Assembly (NCBI GenBank): GCA_035415815.1
Contig: DAOOGR010000002.1
Coordinates: forward strand, 1-64,000
DNA length: 64,000 bases
Direction: 5' to 3'
Origin: Rectinema sp003452735
GTDB lineage: Bacteria; Spirochaetota; Spirochaetia; Treponematales; Rectinemataceae
The notes beneath the pieces are model-generated. The model did not search any database and was not told where the DNA came from. It saw only the letters and a program-made list of their open reading frames with translations. The position numbers were made by a program, and so were the translations under genes. Below are positions 16,341 through 25,031 of the stretch, piece after piece. The first letter of the stretch is position 1; the number at the start of each line of letters is the position of its first letter.

Positions 16341-18155
16341 TTAAAAGAGTCCTTCTGGTGCCTCGATTAACATATGCGGAAAATCAGCGTAAATGGAGAT
16401 GAGTTCGTAAAGTCGGTCGAAAGGAAGCGATAATTTATCGAAAATTACATAAGGCAGGAGCTCGGAAAGACGATCCGAATTGTAGCCACCCTTCCCGCTT
16501 AGTATCACCATTGTCTCCATGTCCTGCGCTTCTTCGAGGGCCCGATATGCTAGGGCAAAATTCTTTGTTGCAAAGAATATCCTGGTTTGATAACTTGTCT
16601 GCGGATCGGGGGAAAATGAGTTCAAAAGCTCATAATAGTGATCAGAGTTAAGGAATGCATCTCTAATTCTCTCTACAAGTTTCTCAGAAGGTATTCTTGT
16701 CTCGCTTGTAAGCACAATCTGATAGAGTGTATAGGGATTATCTTTGCGTAAGTCCCTAGCCGCTCTTACTACTCGGGACAATGTTTCGGGATCGTCTGCA
16801 TCGATTAGAAGGGTGATGGAGTTTGATAGTTTTTCTGGATTTAGACGCATCCAATCGATGTTCTCGGGCTTTCGGATATCGATAAAGGAGACGAACCCTT
16901 CTTTAAAGAGTTGAAAATGAGGTGCAGGTGGCATAGCCCATTCTACATCGAAGCTTTCTTCGAAGGCAGAAATCGCATCGACCATATCATCATAGGATAT
17001 CCAGTGCGTGCTGGTTACGAGATATGGAGGAGCGTCCATTGCACTCATACCATACTCGTCAGCGCGTTCTCTTATCTCTGTTCCGGGAAGCAGCGATAGA
17101 GGATACAACTCTGCCTCCTGACCGAGTCCCTGCATGCCAAGAAAATCGAAAGTCTCAATGATTTGTTCATAACCATCATATGGCAAGCCAAGTATGAGAC
17201 CTGTTTTTATTATAATTTTCTGTCTCTGGAGAAGTTCGGCGCCACGCTCGAAGGCTTTTCTATCGAAGCTTCTATGAACCGCCTCCAAGGCTTTGGAATT
17301 CGTGCTTTGAAGCCCTGCTTCGACCGAGATAATGCCTGCTTCTTTCAGAAGACCTGCTATCTCTTCGTCAAGACCCTCAAGCCTGAGCTCGGTATGAATA
17401 GGCGTATGAGCATGATTTACAAATGCGATATCGCGCAGCTTTCCTGCAAAATCAGACCCTGTTTGAAAGTTCGGGTCCATTATGTATATCTCAGGAACTC
17501 CTGCCTCAGAAGCAAGTCGAATTACTTCCAGAATCTGTTCATGGGGAAAATAGCGGACAGTCTTATAGTTCTTTCCATAATAGCAGTATGAGCATCTTGA
17601 ATTGCAGCCTCGCATTGTCTCGATATGAGCCTGAAAATTCGGATCGAAATAGAGTGCGCCACTCAGATATGGATTTGGTAATTTGTTGAGATCTACGAGA
17701 TTATCTGAACTATAAAAAGACGAAATTGGCCTGTGCTCTTGAATATCCTGCAATATATCTGTAAATGCTTCTTCTCCTTCGCCGTATATAAGGCTATTAA
17801 AAGGCGATTTCGATGTAATTGGCATGGATTTGACGACTTCCGGTCCGCCCGCTATTAAGCGGGCACGAGGTAGCTGTGAGGAAATTTTTTCAGCCAGGAA
17901 AAGACTGCGCTTAATATTCCATGAATAGAGAGTGAATGCAATAATATCGGGCTCACGCGCAACAATAGATGAAATTATAGAAGCATCTGATCCATAGTTC
18001 GCTATGGGGGGCTCAAGTATTGTCCATTCTCGACGAGAGAGCAGTCCTTTTGATTCCGCATAGGAGGCTAGATATCCCGCAGCTAATGGTACATTTGCAG
18101 GGACCGAACTCCAGTCGGGCAGCTGTGCAGGTAATTGTACAAAAAGTAATTTCAT
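16341..18155 (-). CDS. B12-binding-type radical SAM protein of unknown substrate
   Basis: A 604-residue enzyme with an N-terminal Rossmann-like cobalamin-binding-type domain (PANVPLAAGYLASYAESKGL ... ARLIAGGPEV ... YGEGEEAF) and a radical SAM barrel with the cluster motif MRGCNSRCSYCYYG, i.e. CxxxCxxC, around residues 188-198. Further SAM-barrel features follow (GVPEIYIMDPNFQTGS, EAGLQSTN, GLILGLPYDGYEQ). I do not see the DxHxxG cobalamin ligand, which is commonly missing in this group. The C-terminal ~200 residues are a separate domain I cannot name. It starts 64 bases after aat and may be read from the clpS-clpA-aat transcript. Substrate unknown; names such as methylthiotransferase are not supported because there is no TRAM domain. 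Confidence 0.85.
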   Translation of the reverse strand: MKLLFVQLPAQLPDWSSVPANVPLAAGYLASYAESKGLLSRREWTILEPPIANYGSDASIISSIVAREPDIIAFTLYSWNIKRSLFLAEKISSQLPRARLIAGGPEVVKSMPITSKSPFNSLIYGEGEEAFTDILQDIQEHRPISSFYSSDNLVDLNKLPNPYLSGALYFDPNFQAHIETMRGCNSRCSYCYYGKNYKTVRYFPHEQILEVIRLASEAGVPEIYIMDPNFQTGSDFAGKLRDIAFVNHAHTPIHTELRLEGLDEEIAGLLKEAGIISVEAGLQSTNSKALEAVHRSFDRKAFERGAELLQRQKIIIKTGLILGLPYDGYEQIIETFDFLGMQGLGQEAELYPLSLLPGTEIRERADEYGMSAMDAPPYLVTSTHWISYDDMVDAISAFEESFDVEWAMPPAPHFQLFKEGFVSFIDIRKPENIDWMRLNPEKLSNSITLLIDADDPETLSRVVRAARDLRKDNPYTLYQIVLTSETRIPSEKLVERIRDAFLNSDHYYELLNSFSPDPQTSYQTRIFFATKNFALAYRALEEAQDMETMVILSGKGGYNSDRLSELLPYVIFDKLSLPFDRLYELISIYADFPHMLIEAPEGLF

Positions 18156-18219
18156 TAGTATTCCGTTCTTCTTTTTTTGATGATCCTATCATGGATGATC
18201 CAATATCTTAGATCTGCTA

Positions 18220-19008
18220 TCATTGGCGATCTACCATTACTTCATGGTTATTATCCGCAGACATAATTAGCTCTCTTTCAGGAAAACCGGGGAACATTTT
18301 CGACCAGCTTCCCTTCATGGTTGGTTTTTTAAGTGCAGCATCGAGAATAGAGAGATAAATCAAACGTGGCACATCGATGCCTCCCATCAGTTCTAGGTAG
18401 GGAGTGTATACCTGGCAATCTATAAATTCAAAGCCCTGATTGAATAAGGTCTTCGCCAAAGAGAGGAATCCAATCTTTGAAGCATTGCTCTCCAGGCTAA
18501 ACATCGATTCACCGAAAAAAGCCATACCAATACTAACTCCATACAAGCCCCCCACAAGATTTCCATTCTTCCAGACTTCGACCGAATGAGCGTAACCAAT
18601 TTCATGCAACCTTGTGTAGGCATCTACAATGTTAGGAAAAATCCAGGTACCAGGCTGCCCAGCTCGCGGCATTGCAGCGCAATTTTTTATTACTTCTTGA
18701 AAATTATTATCGAGCGTGAGTGCATACCCAGAATTCGGCTTTAATGCTTTTTTAAGGGCCTTTTGAGCTGATTCCGTGACATGCAAAAATCCGCGCAGAA
18801 TGATAAAACGAGGATCTGGGCTGCACCACTGGATGAAAGCAGGATTGGAAGGCCAAGGGAAGATTCCTTGACGGTATGCAGAGATCAAAGCTCCTGGCGA
18901 AAGATTTCCTCCGTAACATACTACACCATTCGGTGTTGCACTTTCCGCTGGCGGAAATCGATATTCCTGCTCCTCATCTAGTCTATCTGGCATTACAATC
19001 CATCGCAT
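18220..19008 (-). CDS. aat: Leucyl/phenylalanyl-tRNA-protein transferase
   Basis: Aat transfers Leu or Phe from aminoacyl-tRNA to the N-terminus of proteins beginning with Lys or Arg, creating a destabilising N-terminal residue recognised by ClpS. The 262-residue protein shows the family signature in order: RFPPAESATPNGVVCYGGNL, ALISAYRQGIFPWP, IQWCSPDPRFII, then AHSVEVWKNGNLVGGLYGVS and FFGESMFS, and DCQVYTPYLELMGGIDVPR. ATG at 19008 is preferred over TTG at 19011 by position relative to GGGAG upstream. It lies 18 bases after clpA in the same orientation, so transferase, adaptor and unfoldase are one operon. Confidence 0.95.
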   Translation of the reverse strand: MRWIVMPDRLDEEQEYRFPPAESATPNGVVCYGGNLSPGALISAYRQGIFPWPSNPAFIQWCSPDPRFIILRGFLHVTESAQKALKKALKPNSGYALTLDNNFQEVIKNCAAMPRAGQPGTWIFPNIVDAYTRLHEIGYAHSVEVWKNGNLVGGLYGVSIGMAFFGESMFSLESNASKIGFLSLAKTLFNQGFEFIDCQVYTPYLELMGGIDVPRLIYLSILDAALKKPTMKGSWSKMFPGFPERELIMSADNNHEVMVDRQ

Positions 19009-19026
19009 CAAGGCAGCTCCCAGCTT

Positions 19027-21309
19027 TTAGTCCTTTTGAGGCGAAATATCGAATACAATCTTTTCGTTCTCTAGGCGAGCCATTGCCATTCCGCCATGCT
19101 CGAGCTTGCCAAAGAGCACTTCGTCCACGAATACAGTTTTTATCTGGTCTTCAACCAGGCGACTTATATTTCGTGCTCCGAATTCACGGGAGTAACCCTT
19201 GATTGCAAGATATCGGATTACTTCATCTTCAACCTTTAGGGTCACATTCTTTTCGGCCAATTGCATAGCGAATTCATCGACTGCCTTCTTGACAATACGC
19301 TCGATGATCTCCATCGGTAGATTGTTGAAATGCACTACTGCATCGAGCCTGTTGCGAAATTCAGGGCTAAAGGCTCGTTCCACCGCCTCGTCGAGGGCTG
19401 AAGAGCTAACCTGCTGGTCGCCAAAACCTATTAGTGGCTTTCCAATATCACGGGCGCCTGCGTTGCTCGTCATGATGAGAATGACATTACGAAAATCGGC
19501 TTTTCTGCCTTGGTTATCCGTTAGGGTCGCATAATCCATTATCTGGAGGAGAATATTGTAGATGTCGGGATGGGCTTTCTCGATTTCATCGAGAAGAACA
19601 ACAGCATTAGGCGTTTTCCTAATTGCATCGGTTAAAAGTCCTCCTTCTTCATAACCGACATATCCAGGTGGAGAACCGATTAGCCTCGATACCGTATGTT
19701 TTTCCTGGTACTCGCTCATATCGAAACGATGCAGAGTTATTCCAAGATGTTTCGATAGCTGGCGAGCCAACTCAGTCTTTCCAACACCGGTGGGACCCAC
19801 AAAGAGAAAGTTTGCAATTGGTTTATCGGGCGCTCTAAAGCCGGCTCGCGAGCGTTTGACTGCCTTCACAACGGCTTCGATGGCCTGATCCTGTCCAAAA
19901 ACTTCCTGTTTGAGAGAATCTTCGAGAGTAGCAAGTTTGTCTTTTTCGGAGGAAGAAACCGTTCTCTCGGGAATCCTGGCGATTTTAGCGATTACTACTT
20001 CAATATCGTGAGGGCTGATGTCGACTGTGGCGGTATCTGTTTCATCCTTCTCCTTATCGGCACGAATGCGAGCCAGAGCACCAGCTTCATCTATGACGTC
20101 GATCGCCTTATCGGGTAATTTTCGCTCGGTTATAAATTGAGCGGCAAGCTTTACAGCTATTTCAAGGGTTTCATCGCTGTATTGCACATTGTGGTACTCT
20201 TCGTATTTTGGTCGAAGGCCCTTAAGTATCTCAACGGTCTCGGGAATTGTGGGTTCTACTATATCGATCTTCTGAAAGCGCCGAGAGAGCGCACGGTCTT
20301 TTTCGAAGATCTTGTTATACTCATCGTAGGTCGTAGATCCAATACAGCGCAGCTTTCCCGAAGTGAGAGCAGGCTTTAGCAGATTAGAAGCGTCCAGAGT
20401 ACTTCCAGTAACTGCACCAGCTCCGATTATCGTGTGTATTTCATCTATAAAAAGAATGGCTTTTTCTTTCTTGAGCAGCAAATCTATGACTTTTTTGACA
20501 CGTTCCTCAAAATCGCCGCGGAATTTTGTACCAGCAAGAAGCGCTCCCATGTCGAGGGACCAAATCGTATAACCTTTTAGCTTAGGAGGCACGTTACCAG
20601 CAGCGATTCGTTGCGCAAGACCTTCGGTAATAGCTGTCTTACCAACACCCGCATCGCCCACATGTATGGGATTGTTTTTTAGCCTTCGTGAGAGAACTTG
20701 TATAGTGCGCTCAATTTCTGCCTCTCGGCCAATGACGGGCTCGAGTTTTCCAGCGGCTGCAAGGGCGGTTAACTCGGTTGCAAAGCGCTCTAATGTTCCA
20801 GGTCGAAGAGTACGTTTATCTCTTGCACCTTCTTCCGCTCTGTCTTCAGCCTCCTCGTCGGAAAGAGCATCGCTCGATATATCGTCGTCGTTTATGCCAT
20901 GAGAAAGTACCTCGAGGAGTTGAAGCCTTTTTATGCCGAGCTTACGCATGAGATATCCTGCGTATGTGCGTTCTTCATCATATAGAGAGACCACAAGATC
21001 CGAAATCTGAACCTCTTCCTTGCCTGCCGATTGCGACTGCATTACAGCGCGCTCTATAACTGCTTGAAAACCTGCGCTCTGAATAGGTTCTGCATTGCGG
21101 ACAATGGGCATTTTTTGCTCAAAGTACGCCTCGATGCTTCGCCTCATCTGTTCCAGATCCGCGTCACAGCTTTCAAATATAGCGCGTACCTTTTCAAACG
21201 AGAGGCTTGCAAAGAGTATATGTTCCGGCATGAGATATTCATGATTCCGGAGTTTTGCTTCATTGTATGCGGCATTAAATATCGCCTGCACCTCAGAACT
21301 TACTTTCAT
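19027..21309 (-). CDS. clpA: ATP-dependent Clp protease ATP-binding subunit ClpA
   Basis: Hexameric AAA+ unfoldase that feeds substrates to ClpP. The 760-residue order is: double Clp N-domain (residues 1-150, NAAYNEAKLRNHEYLMPEHI), AAA-1 with Walker A GDAGVGKT and Walker B ILFIDEIHT, AAA-2 with Walker A GPTGVGKT and Walker B VVLLDEIEKAHPD, and the C-terminal D2-small domain. A ClpP-docking loop is visible as PLIGFGDQ (IGF tripeptide), so it is ClpA and not ClpB; the long middle coiled coil of ClpB is absent. Its ATG overlaps the clpS stop by 4 bases. ClpP is not in the window. Confidence 0.95.
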   Translation of the reverse strand: MKVSSEVQAIFNAAYNEAKLRNHEYLMPEHILFASLSFEKVRAIFESCDADLEQMRRSIEAYFEQKMPIVRNAEPIQSAGFQAVIERAVMQSQSAGKEEVQISDLVVSLYDEERTYAGYLMRKLGIKRLQLLEVLSHGINDDDISSDALSDEEAEDRAEEGARDKRTLRPGTLERFATELTALAAAGKLEPVIGREAEIERTIQVLSRRLKNNPIHVGDAGVGKTAITEGLAQRIAAGNVPPKLKGYTIWSLDMGALLAGTKFRGDFEERVKKVIDLLLKKEKAILFIDEIHTIIGAGAVTGSTLDASNLLKPALTSGKLRCIGSTTYDEYNKIFEKDRALSRRFQKIDIVEPTIPETVEILKGLRPKYEEYHNVQYSDETLEIAVKLAAQFITERKLPDKAIDVIDEAGALARIRADKEKDETDTATVDISPHDIEVVIAKIARIPERTVSSSEKDKLATLEDSLKQEVFGQDQAIEAVVKAVKRSRAGFRAPDKPIANFLFVGPTGVGKTELARQLSKHLGITLHRFDMSEYQEKHTVSRLIGSPPGYVGYEEGGLLTDAIRKTPNAVVLLDEIEKAHPDIYNILLQIMDYATLTDNQGRKADFRNVILIMTSNAGARDIGKPLIGFGDQQVSSSALDEAVERAFSPEFRNRLDAVVHFNNLPMEIIERIVKKAVDEFAMQLAEKNVTLKVEDEVIRYLAIKGYSREFGARNISRLVEDQIKTVFVDEVLFGKLEHGGMAMARLENEKIVFDISPQKD

Positions 21310-21623
21310 GTTTTCTCCATTGCGCAGCGAAGCGGGAAACCCCGCTGTCTGGCCATTGCATGTACCTGTTGTACTTTTGTAATGGCGATGTCATATGGGT
21401 AAACCCCTGCTAGACCTCGTCCTTTTCTATGGACCTCCATCGTCAACTTAGTAGCTTCCATCAGATTCTTGTGGAACACCTTCATAAGAATTGATATCAC
21501 AAACTCGATCGTAGTAAAATCATCGTTTATGAGATATACACGATATTCTTCGGGCTCCCTTGCTTCGATTTCTTCCCTCGTCAGTTCTTGAGTATCTATC
21601 GACTGTTCGACTCTAGTTCCCAT
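21306..21623 (-). CDS. clpS: ATP-dependent Clp protease adaptor ClpS
   Basis: A 105-residue N-recognin that delivers proteins with N-terminal Leu, Phe, Tyr or Trp to ClpA. The flexible acidic N-terminus leads into the core: YRVYLINDDFTTIEFVISIL includes the conserved N-D-D motif that binds the N-terminal amine, FHKNLMEATKLTMEVHRKGR gives the pocket and the conserved H, and GVYPYDIAITKVQQVHAMAR completes the fold. It is the first gene of the minus-strand operon clpS-clpA-aat and is divergent from the T-box-controlled thrS. Whether the specificity is full ClpS1-type is not decided here. Confidence 0.95.
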   Translation of the reverse strand: MGTRVEQSIDTQELTREEIEAREPEEYRVYLINDDFTTIEFVISILMKVFHKNLMEATKLTMEVHRKGRGLAGVYPYDIAITKVQQVHAMARQRGFPLRCAMEKT

Positions 21624-21693
21624 ACATATAAAAAATACTCATAGTAACAGACTTTAACAAGTCACCCGCATGAAATTCACAGCTAGTCTACAC

Positions 21694-21722
21694 TTGACAT
21701 AGAGCATCTAAATATGAAGAAT
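21694..21722 (+). promoter_or_regulatory. Promoter of the thrS T-box leader
   Basis: TTGACA (21694-21699) and AAGAAT (21717-21722) are separated by 17 bases. The expected start near 21730 fits the 5' end of the T-box structure. Confidence 0.6.
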
Positions 21723-21729
21723 AATAAAA

Positions 21730-22033
21730 AATGCGTTGATGGAGAAGAGTAGCTGGCGAACCTCGAGCATAGAGAGGGATTCCGTATTAGCAAGTACGGG
21801 TGGAAGAATCCTGCCGATACCCAGCGAAAACCACTCCGGAGTAGTCTGAGTGAACCTGATTTTTTCAGCAGTAATTCAGATCGCATGCCAGGCGTTATTG
21901 GCGAAGAGCGCGGCCTCTGTCGTGGGGAGCCGAAATAAGGTGGTACCGCGGGTTACGGGGAGTGTTGCAACTCCACGGAATTCGTCCTTATATGAAGAAT
22001 TTCATGCAAGGACGTATTTCGTGGAGTTTTTTT
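21730..22033 (+). promoter_or_regulatory. T-box riboswitch controlling thrS, Thr specifier
   Basis: A tRNA-sensing leader. Stem I is recognisable: base helix GGAG (21741-21744)/CTCC (21834-21837), AGTA of the specifier loop (21748-21751), helix GCTGG (21752-21756)/CCAGC (21821-21825), the AG-bulge segment AGAGAGGG (from 21771) and the distal loop GGGTGGAAG (21798-21806). The specifier loop reads GAAAACCA, with ACC (21830-21832), a threonine codon, matching thrS downstream. The T-box core AAGGTGGTACCGCG is at 21937-21950; its TGGT (21941-21944) would pair with an uncharged tRNA ending in discriminator A plus CCA, as tRNA-Thr has. A terminator follows. Uncharged tRNA-Thr is expected to favour the antiterminator and read-through. 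Stem I boundaries are by eye. Confidence 0.93.
21970..22033 (+). terminator. T-box-regulated intrinsic terminator
   Basis: Outer stem ACTCCACG (21970-21977) pairs with CGTGGAGT (22020-22027), an inner stem pairs CGTCCTT with AAGGACG, and a run of T's follows (22027-22033). The antiterminator formed around the T-box core would compete with it, the standard T-box mechanism. Confidence 0.85.
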
Positions 22034-22063
22034 ATATGCTCAATGATAGAAAGGAGAGCTAAT

Positions 22064-23788
22064 ATGGATATCGAAAAGATTAGGCATTCTCTTGCTCATG
22101 TAATGGCAGAGGCAGTACAGCATCTTTTTCCAGGGGTTAAATTCGGTATAGGCCCTGCAATAGATGATGGATTTTACTATGATTTTCTATTTCCACAACC
22201 GATAACCAACGATGATTTGTCTGCAATAGAAAAAGAGATGCGGCGAATTATCGAAAAGGATCAGGATTTTATCCGCACAGAAATCAGCAAGCAAGAAGCG
22301 CAAGAGCTCTTCAGGGATCAACCTTTCAAACTCGAATTGATCGAAGGCTTGGAAGAAGGCAAAATTTCGATATACAAGCAGGGCGATTTTGTGGATCTAT
22401 GCCGAGGACCGCATGTTGAATCCACAAAAGAACTAAAACCAAGTGCCTTTAAGCTCAAGACTATTGCCGGCGCTTATTGGCGAGGAGATGAATCGAAGCC
22501 AATGTTGACGCGAATCTATGCCTATGCCTTTGAATCGAAAGCTAAGCTAGAGGATTACCTCCATATGCTGGAAGAGGCGGAGCGACGAGACCATCGCAAA
22601 TTGGGCAAAGAACTAGATCTTTTTTCCACGCACGAAGAAGCAGGTCCTGGCCTCATATATTGGCACCCCAAGGGCGGCCGTTTCCGTGTCGAACTGGAAA
22701 ATTGGTGGCGAGATGAACATTATAAAAATGGTTATGAGATCCTTTTTACGCCTCATATAGGCAAGAGTTGGCTCTGGGAGACCAGTGGTCATCTGGGCTT
22801 CTACAAAGCAAACATGTATGCCCCAATGAAAATAGATGAGGATGAGTACTTCATAAAGCCTATGAATTGCCCATTTCATATCATGATTTACAAAACTTCC
22901 AGCCACTCTTACCGTGACCTTCCGCTTCGCTGGGCTGAGCTTGGAACTGTCTATCGCTATGAGCGCTCGGGGGTTCTTCATGGGCTTATGAGGGTTCGAG
23001 GATTTACTCAGGATGATGCGCACATCATCTGCACTCCAGATCAAATCGAGGATGAGATACTCGAGGTGCTGCGATTTAGCTTATCGATGTGGAAAACCTT
23101 GGGTTTCAAGGAAATAAAAGCATATCTTGCAACACGGCCTGCCGATTCTGTCGGAGAACCAGAGCGCTGGGATCAAGCTCTTGTGTCGCTCAAGAAAGCA
23201 ATCGATAAAGAAGGATTGCTCTATGAAATCGATGAAGGCGGTGGTGCATTCTATGGGCCAAAGATAGACTTAAAAGTTAAAGATGCAATAGGTCGAGAGT
23301 GGCAGATGACTACCATTCAGTTCGATTTCAATGAGCCAGAGCGTTTTGATATGGTTTTTATCGACAAGGATGGCAAACAAAAGCGTCCATACATGGTTCA
23401 TCGAGCGCTTCTAGGATCTCTCGAGCGCTTTTTCGGGGTTTTTATCGAGCATTATGCTGGGGCCTTCCCTGTATGGCTCATGCCAGATCAAGTAGCCGTA
23501 ATACCAGTTGCTCCTAGTTTCGATGCATATGCCAAAACAGTAGCTAAGTTTTTGCAGGAGAAGGGCATTAGAGCTAAGGCAATGCTCTCCGAAGAGCGAA
23601 TGAATGCAAAGATTCGAGACGCCCAGAATCAGAGGATTCCATATATGGCTATCGTTGGTCAGCGCGAGCAAGAAGGCAGCCTAGTGTCGCTTAGACTGAG
23701 AACAGGAGATCAAGAGAGCGGAATTCCTCTCGAGGTATTTGCTGCACGCGTTTTAGAAAAAATCGATATGAAGTCTCTGGATTTATAA
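22064..23788 (+). CDS. thrS: Threonyl-tRNA synthetase lacking the N-terminal TGS domain
   Basis: Charges tRNA-Thr. The 574-residue product starts directly at the N2 editing domain (IEKIRHSLAHVMAEAVQHLF with HxxxH at residues 8-12, then FVDLCRGPHVESTKELKP). The class II catalytic core follows with motif 2 near AELGTVYRYERSGVLHGLMR, zinc ligand in IKPMNCPFHI, and motif 3 near RALLGSLERFFGVFIEHY; the anticodon-binding domain ends the protein. The ~60-residue TGS domain of typical ThrS (~640 aa) is absent. ATG 22064 is fixed by AAGGAG (22051-22056) and by the fold; a longer frame would run through the terminator of the T-box. Expression is set by the T-box leader. Confidence 0.95.
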   Translation: MDIEKIRHSLAHVMAEAVQHLFPGVKFGIGPAIDDGFYYDFLFPQPITNDDLSAIEKEMRRIIEKDQDFIRTEISKQEAQELFRDQPFKLELIEGLEEGKISIYKQGDFVDLCRGPHVESTKELKPSAFKLKTIAGAYWRGDESKPMLTRIYAYAFESKAKLEDYLHMLEEAERRDHRKLGKELDLFSTHEEAGPGLIYWHPKGGRFRVELENWWRDEHYKNGYEILFTPHIGKSWLWETSGHLGFYKANMYAPMKIDEDEYFIKPMNCPFHIMIYKTSSHSYRDLPLRWAELGTVYRYERSGVLHGLMRVRGFTQDDAHIICTPDQIEDEILEVLRFSLSMWKTLGFKEIKAYLATRPADSVGEPERWDQALVSLKKAIDKEGLLYEIDEGGGAFYGPKIDLKVKDAIGREWQMTTIQFDFNEPERFDMVFIDKDGKQKRPYMVHRALLGSLERFFGVFIEHYAGAFPVWLMPDQVAVIPVAPSFDAYAKTVAKFLQEKGIRAKAMLSEERMNAKIRDAQNQRIPYMAIVGQREQEGSLVSLRLRTGDQESGIPLEVFAARVLEKIDMKSLDL

Positions 23789-23846
23789 TTACAGTTCTAC
23801 TTGCTGTGGCATTTTTCTGTTACAATGAAAGACTAAGGAGCAGAAA

Positions 23847-24833
23847 ATGGCAGACTTACGGACATATCTGATGGGGCTTCAGCTACAGAATCCAATAATC
23901 ATTGGTGCAAGCGGACTTACCAGTATGCCTGATGGTGTAGAAAAGGCAGCACATTCTGGCGTAGGGGCAATTGTGCTCAAATCGCTATTTGAAGAACAGA
24001 TACTTGCCGTGCTTGGACAGGAAATGGCGGGGCTCGATCTAAATGGCTATCCGGATGCAGAAGCCTTCATTTCTCGTACAGCTTGGGAAGAGAGCACAGA
24101 TGAATATCTAAGACTTATAAGCGAATCTAAGAGAAAGGCAGGCGGAGTCCCAATAATCGCAAGCATCAATTGTGTTGGCCAAGGCAGATGGGCGGATTTC
24201 GCTAGACGCATAGAAGAAGCAGGAGCGGATGCGCTAGAGCTCAATATAGCCTATGTGCCCTTTTCTCCGCAGATTTCGGGACAAGAGATCGAAAAAAAAG
24301 TGCTCTCGACCGTCAAGGAAACCAGATCTGTCACAAAGCTTCCGATCATGGTAAAGCTGGGCAACCATTATTCGAGCCTGCCGCATCTAGTGCATGGGCT
24401 TTCAAAAGAGGGCGCAAATGCCGTTGTTCTTTTTAATCGGTTCTTTAGGTTCGACTTCAATCTGAATACGATGAGACTATCTGGAGCACAACCGCTTAGT
24501 TCCGAGACCGAATACCATGAGAGTCTGCGATGGACATCGATCCTCTATAAGCGGGTAGGTCTTGAGATAGTTTCTTCTACCGGGATTCACAATGCAAATG
24601 CAGCGGTAAAATGCTTACTTGCTGGAGCAAGTGCAGTTGAAGTATGTTCTATTATATATAAAAAAGGCTGGAAAATCGTTGAGGCAATATTCAAAGATAT
24701 GAATATCCTTATGGATTCCCTTGGCTATTCGTCTCTAGATGGCCTTCAGGGGAAACTCGCTGCCATCAATGCCGATAGACCAGAGGAGTATCATCGTCTT
24801 CAATATATCAAGGCATTGACTGACATATACTGA
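23847..24833 (+). CDS. Dihydroorotate dehydrogenase-like TIM-barrel flavoprotein
   Basis: A 328-residue protein with PyrD-type barrel features: LQNPIIIGASGLTSMPDGV at the N-terminus, ADALELNIAYVPFSP, IMVKLGNHYSSLPHLVHGLS, then EIVSSTGIHNANAAVKCLLAGA and the phosphate-binding region. In genuine PyrD the loop after the ELN motif carries a catalytic Cys or Ser (SCPN); here it reads AYVPFSPQ, so orotate formation is doubtful. A true pyrD/pyrK pair is elsewhere in this window. Start ATG 23847 has AAGGAG 7 bases before. It stands alone between thrS and the malic enzyme gene. Likely an FMN-dependent oxidoreductase of unknown substrate. Confidence 0.8.
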   Translation: MADLRTYLMGLQLQNPIIIGASGLTSMPDGVEKAAHSGVGAIVLKSLFEEQILAVLGQEMAGLDLNGYPDAEAFISRTAWEESTDEYLRLISESKRKAGGVPIIASINCVGQGRWADFARRIEEAGADALELNIAYVPFSPQISGQEIEKKVLSTVKETRSVTKLPIMVKLGNHYSSLPHLVHGLSKEGANAVVLFNRFFRFDFNLNTMRLSGAQPLSSETEYHESLRWTSILYKRVGLEIVSSTGIHNANAAVKCLLAGASAVEVCSIIYKKGWKIVEAIFKDMNILMDSLGYSSLDGLQGKLAAINADRPEEYHRLQYIKALTDIY

Positions 24834-24860
24834 TGGAAATGTTCGTCCAAGGGGTTGCGC

Positions 24861-24936
24861 CTTAGATCTTCGGTGAATTGTGGCTTAGATTTTCGGTTCT
24901 CTTTTTATTGCACCTCTTCAGAGCACATGATAGTAT
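24861..24936 (+). promoter_or_regulatory. Malic enzyme promoter with upstream direct repeats
   Basis: A promoter is visible: TTGCAC (24908-24913), 17-base spacer, TAGTAT (24931-24936). Just upstream lie two copies of a 14-base element, CTTAGATCTTCGGT (24861-24874) and CTTAGATTTTCGGT (24884-24897), 13 of 14 identical, with a 23-base period. Direct repeats about two helical turns apart just upstream of the -35 are typical of activator sites. The leader to the ATG is about 90 bases. Confidence 0.6.
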
Positions 24937-25031
24937 TAGACTGTATCCCGCCGGCTATAATTATTCGGCGACGCAATAGACAAATGACCCAGAACATTCC
25001 AAAAGGGTCAAATTGCAAAAGGAAGGAGACT

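Noticed and set aside
21962..22063. Longer ThrS start inside the T-box terminator
   Set aside because: The extension encodes terminator sequence and no TGS-like residues; AAGGAG fits only ATG 22064.
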